DNA from: Kangiellaceae bacterium
GTDB taxonomy: Bacteria > Pseudomonadota > Gammaproteobacteria > Enterobacterales > Kangiellaceae
Assembly: GCA_030148365.1 (NCBI GenBank)
Contig: JASBTO010000237.1
Coordinates: 1 to 11,102 of the forward strand
Direction: 5' to 3'
DNA: 11,102 nt
In this document: positions 7,011 to 11,102 of the stretch, one piece after another
How positions within the stretch are numbered: the first letter of the stretch is position 1
How the letters are laid out: the number at the start of each line of letters is the position of its first letter
Program-made: the position numbers and the translations under genes
The notes under the pieces: generated by a model
What the model was told of the DNA's origin: nothing
Databases searched by the model: none
What the model saw: the letters and a program-made list of their open reading frames with translations, nothing else

Positions 7011-7038
7011 GAAAACGGCGCCTGCGGGCGCCGTTTTC
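7011..7038. terminator. Bidirectional intrinsic terminator between tolC and waaA
   Basis: GAAAACGGCGCC (7011-7022) pairs perfectly with 7027-7038 around the loop TGCG: a 12-bp stem with a GC core and an A-run/T-run at its base, so it can act in both directions. It lies 21 bases after the tolC stop and 41 bases past the waaA stop on the other strand, as expected for convergent genes sharing one terminator. Confidence 0.9.
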
Positions 7039-7079
7039 ATATAGTCCTTATCGTTACATTGCTCCGGCGGTACCCGGAC

Positions 7080-8417
7080 TCAACCCCGATAACGGCTCAC
7101 CAGATCGAATGTGCGCGCCAGGGCTCCCCGGTTGCGCTGGATGACCTGCCGGCCTGCTTCTCCCATGCTTCTACAGGCGAGCGGATCGGCCAGGAGATCC
7201 CCGACAGCGCGCGCAAGTTGCCCGGGGTCCTTGACGATTCTCGCGGCGCCCGCCGCCAGCAATTGCCGATAGAGATCCGCGAAATTGAAGATGTGGGGGC
7301 CGGTCAGCACCGGGCGGGCCATGGCTGCGGGCTCCATGGCATTATGGCCACCGGTCGCCACCAGACTGCCGCCGACAAACGCAAGATCCGCCGCGGCATA
7401 GGCGGCCAACAATTCCCCCATGGTGTCTACCAGCAACACCCTGGCCTCGGCCTGCCAGGTTGCCGGATCCGTCCGGGTTGCCAGCAGCGCTCCGCCTTCC
7501 CGGCATAACTCGGCGACCGCCCGGAATCGCTCGGGGTGCCGGGGCACCAGGATCAGGCGCGCGTCCGGAATCGATTTTTGCACTTCCCGGTGGGCGGCCA
7601 GAATCTGTTCATCCTCGCCCTTGTGGGTGCTGCCGGCAATCCATACCGGCGCCTGCTCTGGCCAGAAATTCCGCATTTCCCGGGCCTTGCTTTCAAGGCC
7701 TTCGGGCAGGACCAGGTCATATTTGATACTGCCGGTGACCTGCAATCGATCCGCCGCCATCCCGAGTACCGCGAAGCGCCGTGCGTCGGCCGGGTTCTGG
7801 CAGGCGATACAATCGATCCCGTCGAGCATGGTCCGGGTCAACTTGCCAACGCGACCGTAGCCCCGCGCTGAATGAGCCGACAGGCGGGCATTGACGACCA
7901 GCACCGGAATGTCCGCGGTGTTACAGGCATGGATCAGATTGGGCCATAATTCCGTTTCCATGATCACCAGCAACCGGGGCCGGACCCGGGTCAGAAAGCG
8001 TCGCAGGCAGCCGGGCAAATCGTAGGGTGCGTAGACATGATGGACCTGGTCACCGAGTTGCTTGCGAACCAGATCCGAGCCGGTCGGCGTTGTCGTTGTG
8101 ACCGTGACGGGTAACTCCGGATATTGCTCCTGCAACATCTTCACCAGCGGCAGGGCCGCCATGGTTTCCCCGACAGAGACGGCATGGATCCAGAGCCCTC
8201 CCGGGCGAGTTGCGGGAAACCAGCCAAACCTTTCTCCCCACCGCTGTCGATAGGCGCTGGCGGCGAGACTTTTTACCGCCAACCGGATCAGGATCAGTGG
8301 CAGGGCCAGGTAGTGGAGGCATGTGTAGAGAAAACGGCTCAAGAGGAGTCTTTGAAATTTTTGGAGATTTCCGCAAAGCTTACCATAATGATACCTGACC
8401 AAGGAGATGCCCATCAT
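7080..8417 (-). CDS. waaA: 3-deoxy-D-manno-octulosonic acid (Kdo) transferase
   Basis: WaaA (KdtA, glycosyltransferase family 30) transfers Kdo from CMP-Kdo to lipid IVA on the cytoplasmic face of the inner membrane, the first step of lipopolysaccharide core assembly. The N-terminal hydrophobic segment LYTCLHYLALPLILIRLAV (about residues 30-48) is the membrane anchor. The proposed catalytic glutamate lies in RWGERFG. Further family segments are HAVSVGET, TTTPTGSD, ETELWPN, ARLSAHSARGY, LVPRHPERF, FVGGSLVATGGHN and GPHIFNF, all aligning with E. coli WaaA. The start is uncertain. From ATG 8417 or 8414 (GGGA just upstream) the protein is 445 or 444 residues, but similarity begins only near residue 27, at LSRFLYT; a TTG at 8342 would give a start of normal family length but lacks a ribosome binding site. 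The longer forms overlap the divergent peptidase start at 8407. Convergent with tolC. Confidence 0.93.
   Translation of the reverse strand: MMGISLVRYHYGKLCGNLQKFQRLLLSRFLYTCLHYLALPLILIRLAVKSLAASAYRQRWGERFGWFPATRPGGLWIHAVSVGETMAALPLVKMLQEQYPELPVTVTTTTPTGSDLVRKQLGDQVHHVYAPYDLPGCLRRFLTRVRPRLLVIMETELWPNLIHACNTADIPVLVVNARLSAHSARGYGRVGKLTRTMLDGIDCIACQNPADARRFAVLGMAADRLQVTGSIKYDLVLPEGLESKAREMRNFWPEQAPVWIAGSTHKGEDEQILAAHREVQKSIPDARLILVPRHPERFRAVAELCREGGALLATRTDPATWQAEARVLLVDTMGELLAAYAAADLAFVGGSLVATGGHNAMEPAAMARPVLTGPHIFNFADLYRQLLAAGAARIVKDPGQLARAVGDLLADPLACRSMGEAGRQVIQRNRGALARTFDLVSRYRG
8361..8389 (+). promoter_or_regulatory. Candidate sigma-70 promoter for the M16 peptidase pair
   Basis: TTGGAG at 8361-8366 (4 of 6) and CATAAT at 8384-8389 (5 of 6) are 17 bases apart. 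Transcription would begin near 8396, leaving a leader of only about 11 bases before the ATG at 8407. The boxes lie inside the longest possible waaA reading frame, which is a further reason to doubt the long waaA start. Consensus match only. Confidence 0.4.
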
Positions 8418-9846
8418 CAAATCCCTGTCCGCCTTGCTGCTGTCATTGATGCTGCCCCTGTGTCAGCCAGCCCAGGCTAAGACCCTTTGCCGCACCCCTG
8501 ATCCGGCCACGGTCGAATACCTGCAACGATTGACGGATTCGGTTGCCGGGTTTCGTCTCGACAACGGCTTGCGCGTCTTCCTGCTGCCGGATCCCCATCG
8601 CAGCACGGTCACGACGCGGCTGGTGTTCCGGGTCGGCGCCCGGGACGAGGCGCCTTTCGAGTATGGTTATGCGCATCTGTTCGAGCATTTGATGTTCAAG
8701 GGTTCCCGGGAGGTGCCCGGCGAAGGGCATTTCCGGCTGATAGAGCAGGTCGGCGGCGAGACCAATGCCATCACCACATTTGATCAGACCGACTACTGGA
8801 ACCGGCTGCCGGCCGGGCAACTGGATTTGGCGCTGCGCCTGGAAGCTGCCCGGTGGCAGGGCCTGCAACTGAGTGCCGAAAAAATCCGCAACCAGCTGGC
8901 GGCCGTTCGTGAGGAGCGGGCATTACGCCTTGATAACCAGCCTTATGCCAAAGTACTGGTCGATCTCTTCCTGAAACTTGCCGCCGGCACCCCTTACGGT
9001 CACAACCCTCTCGGCACCGACGCGGCTCTTGACGGGGCCACGGCCGAACGTTTGCAGAACTTTTTCGAGCGCCACTATCGGCCCGACAACGGGTTGCTGA
9101 TCATTACCGGAAAATTTACGCCGGCTACCGCCCGCACACTGGTTGCACGCCAGTTTGGCGCGCTGCGCGCCGTTGCGGAGCCAGCACCCGAGGCCACGGC
9201 CATCTACCGGCTGGACAGTACCGAAGCAAGACTGCCGGATCCTCTCGCGCCTTTTCCCCTGTACGGCATGGCCTGGACATCCGGTGGGCAGTCCGCGCGC
9301 GACTACCGGGCCGTTGAAATTACCGGCGATCTGCTGTTTGGCAACGCCTCTTCCCGATTTCAGGCCCAGCTCCGCAAACTCGACAAGCCGGCATTTCTGA
9401 CCCAAAGCTTTACTTTCGGCGCACACTATCTCGGGATCACCGCGATCGGCTTTGTCCCGCGCGGCCGGACTTCCTTCCGGGAATTCCGGGAACTCGTTGG
9501 CAATACGATCCGCGAAGCGCAGGTTGGCGGCATTACCCGGGCGGAAGTGTGCCGGGCCATCAGAAGCCGGCAAACGCGATACCTGCAGGAACTGGCCACC
9601 AGTACCGGTGTGGCCCGGCTCCTCGGCAACCAGGTGCTCCTTGGTCATGCCCCGGATTTTCTTCAACCCTGGCAAGCCTGGGCCGCGCAGACTCCCGCCT
9701 CGGTAGAAAAAGTTATCGGCAGTCATTTCCGCCAACCAACCGTGGCTGTAGAGGTCGCGCCAAACCGGGGTCTGCGATTCGTGAAAAAGTTGTTGGAGTT
9801 GATGCCGGAAAACATGGCCAACCGGCTTGAGGACGCGGTCTTGTGA
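8407..9846 (+). CDS. M16B-family zinc metallopeptidase, catalytic subunit, exported
   Basis: This is a predicted periplasmic zinc endopeptidase of family M16 (inverzincins). The 479-residue product begins with a signal peptide, MPIIKSLSALLLSLML to PAQA, with likely cleavage at A24-K25. The N-terminal domain carries the zinc motif H90-L-F-E93-H94 in AHLFEHLMFKG, and the third ligand is E169 or E170 in AAVREER, at the usual distance of about 76 residues. GGETNA at 116-121 follows the motif as in other M16 enzymes. In the C-terminal domain, LLFGNASSRFQAQLRK has R323, but the tyrosine normally seven residues later is F330, so the R/Y pair is incomplete. Its length of about 450 mature residues is that of one M16B subunit. 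AAGGAG touches the ATG with no spacer. Its stop overlaps the next gene by 4 bases, so a heterodimer with that product is likely. The substrate is unknown. Confidence 0.9.
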   Translation: MPIIKSLSALLLSLMLPLCQPAQAKTLCRTPDPATVEYLQRLTDSVAGFRLDNGLRVFLLPDPHRSTVTTRLVFRVGARDEAPFEYGYAHLFEHLMFKGSREVPGEGHFRLIEQVGGETNAITTFDQTDYWNRLPAGQLDLALRLEAARWQGLQLSAEKIRNQLAAVREERALRLDNQPYAKVLVDLFLKLAAGTPYGHNPLGTDAALDGATAERLQNFFERHYRPDNGLLIITGKFTPATARTLVARQFGALRAVAEPAPEATAIYRLDSTEARLPDPLAPFPLYGMAWTSGGQSARDYRAVEITGDLLFGNASSRFQAQLRKLDKPAFLTQSFTFGAHYLGITAIGFVPRGRTSFREFRELVGNTIREAQVGGITRAEVCRAIRSRQTRYLQELATSTGVARLLGNQVLLGHAPDFLQPWQAWAAQTPASVEKVIGSHFRQPTVAVEVAPNRGLRFVKKLLELMPENMANRLEDAVL

Positions 9847-11102
9847 GCAGGCTCTGGTTATTGCTGTTGGTGGTCCCTGCGCTGACGGGTTGCGGCAGCA
9901 CACCGGATCTGACTGCCACACCGGTCCAGCCCATCAGCATCGCGCCGCCGCTGTCACCACCCGCTGGCCTGAAAGTCAGTCCACCGACGCAACCGGTATT
10001 GCCCCCGGTGATCAGCCGAAGCTTGCCGAACGGACTGCGTCTTATCACCATCGAACGCCCACAGAGCCCCCTGGTTCGTATTGATCTGGTGGTTAACCAC
10101 GGCGCGTCGGATCAGCTCGAATTGCCCGCCATCACCGACCGGTTGCTCGCCTACGGACCCCGTGGCCAGTCGGAGCAGGAATTCAAAACCGCCCTGGACA
10201 GTCTTGGCGCCCGGCTCAACATCACCACCGGATTGCTCACCAGCCGCCTGTCACTTACGGTGCAAGCCGGTGATCTGGGCCCTGCCCTGCAGCTCCTCGC
10301 CGCCCTCGTGAATTCGCCAGCGCTGCCGGAGGCATTCTTGCGCTACGAGATCAACCAACTCAAAGTCCAACAGCGCAGTCAGGAGGCAAGCGGCGCCTGG
10401 CTGGCGAGAACGCTTTTCTATCAGATTGCCTATCCGGACCATCATCCCCTGAGGGCCGCCGGCGCACTGGACAGGGACTCCCTGGACGGGCTGCGACATG
10501 ACAAGGTACTGGCCTACGGGAAATGCGCGTTCCGCCCGGGCAACCTGTCCCTTGTGGTCACCGGCCCGGTGAACCCCGACTCCCTGCAGGACCAGGCCCT
10601 TGCTCTCTGGCACGCGCAAGCTGGCTCCGACGCCGGACATCAGTGCGATTTACCGACCAGGAATCTGGTGGCATCGGCAAGGGTGCAACCGCCATCTCAG
10701 GAATCCCTGCGCATCCATATTGTCGACCGGCCGCATTCCGCCCAAGTGGAATTACGCATCGGCTGGCCGACGGTTGACCGGACGCACCAGGACTGGCTGC
10801 CGCTGACGATGCTGGCGAAATTGCTTGATGGCGCCAGTGGCAGGCTATTCCTCGACCTGCGGGAACGTCAGGGCCTGGCCTACCACATCACCGCACGACA
10901 GTCGGAGGGGTTGTTCGCCTCGCCCTTTTCAGTGGCAACCGCCAGCCGGCCACAACATGCCAGCGCCATGCTCAAGGGTATCCTGGCGCACCTCGAAAAT
11001 TTGCGCACGCGCCAAGTAGTTCCGGCAGATCTGGTCCGGGTCCGCCAGCAAATCGCCGGTGAGTTGAATCTGCTCTACGAGGAGGATGGCAGGCTTGCCA
11101 AC
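9843..11102 (+). CDS. M16B-family non-catalytic partner subunit, predicted lipoprotein (3' end missing)
   Basis: The frame is open from the GTG at 9843 to the window edge, 420 codons, by my own translation. It starts with a lipoprotein signal peptide: SRLWLLLLVVPALTGC with lipobox L14-T-G-C17. The next residue is G, so there is no inner-membrane-retention Asp and outer membrane sorting is expected. A proline-rich linker follows to about residue 58, then the M16 domain from SRSLPNGLRLITI. Where HxxEH should be, the sequence is ITDRLLAYGPRG (97-108), so no zinc is bound. The C-terminal half keeps LLDGASGRLFLDLRERQGLAY with R340 and Y347, the substrate-binding R/Y pair. The GTGA overlap with the upstream stop implies translational coupling; AGGA lies nine bases before the GTG. 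The arrangement matches the Sphingomonas sp. A1 Sph2681/Sph2682 type of M16B heterodimer. Confidence 0.88.
   Translation, partial: MSRLWLLLLVVPALTGCGSTPDLTATPVQPISIAPPLSPPAGLKVSPPTQPVLPPVISRSLPNGLRLITIERPQSPLVRIDLVVNHGASDQLELPAITDRLLAYGPRGQSEQEFKTALDSLGARLNITTGLLTSRLSLTVQAGDLGPALQLLAALVNSPALPEAFLRYEINQLKVQQRSQEASGAWLARTLFYQIAYPDHHPLRAAGALDRDSLDGLRHDKVLAYGKCAFRPGNLSLVVTGPVNPDSLQDQALALWHAQAGSDAGHQCDLPTRNLVASARVQPPSQESLRIHIVDRPHSAQVELRIGWPTVDRTHQDWLPLTMLAKLLDGASGRLFLDLRERQGLAYHITARQSEGLFASPFSVATASRPQHASAMLKGILAHLENLRTRQVVPADLVRVRQQIAGELNLLYEEDGRLAN

Noticed and set aside
8923..9921. A 332-codon open frame on the minus strand opposite the M16 genes
   Set aside because: Shadow frame: no family similarity in its translation and complete overlap with the well-supported M16 peptidase.

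Overview
The window is ordinary chromosomal DNA of a GC-rich gammaproteobacterium. The evidence is the gene order parC-parE-cpdA-yqiB-nudF next to tolC, which is the Escherichia coli arrangement, together with protein sequences that align closely with the E. coli products. The differences from E. coli (no yqiA, a methyltransferase between nudF and tolC, waaA convergent with tolC) suggest a lineage outside the Enterobacterales; I cannot name the genus. I see no mobile element, CRISPR array, tRNA or rRNA.

Layout. Positions 1-4519 carry a leftward run: nudF (ADP-ribose pyrophosphatase), yqiB (DUF1249), cpdA (3',5'-cAMP phosphodiesterase), a 251-base spacer where E. coli has the esterase gene yqiA, then parE and the first 141 codons of parC (topoisomerase IV). 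nudF and yqiB overlap by 10 bases. A perfect 8-bp hairpin lies between parE and parC. Positions 4520-4741 form a divergent promoter region. Rightward from there come a protein-L-isoaspartate O-methyltransferase-like gene (4742-5395), a weak terminator and tolC (5628-6989). A strong 12-bp hairpin at 7011-7038 separates tolC from the convergent waaA (Kdo transferase, 7080-8417).

Positions 8407 to the right edge hold two M16B peptidase-family genes overlapping by 4 bases. The first is an exported protein with the zinc motif HxxEH. The second is a predicted lipoprotein that lacks the zinc motif but keeps the C-terminal R/Y substrate-binding pair, which the first has partly lost. They read as the two halves of one heterodimeric envelope protease; the second gene is cut by the window end.

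The genes fall into chromosome decatenation (ParC/ParE), nucleotide and cAMP turnover (NudF, CpdA), and envelope building or quality control (TolC, WaaA, the M16 pair). The most unusual items are the split M16 pair with its odd initiation region, the methyltransferase whose isoaspartate-recognition motif is replaced, and a TolC with only one of the two E. coli aperture-ring aspartates. I did not find a clearly new multi-gene system.
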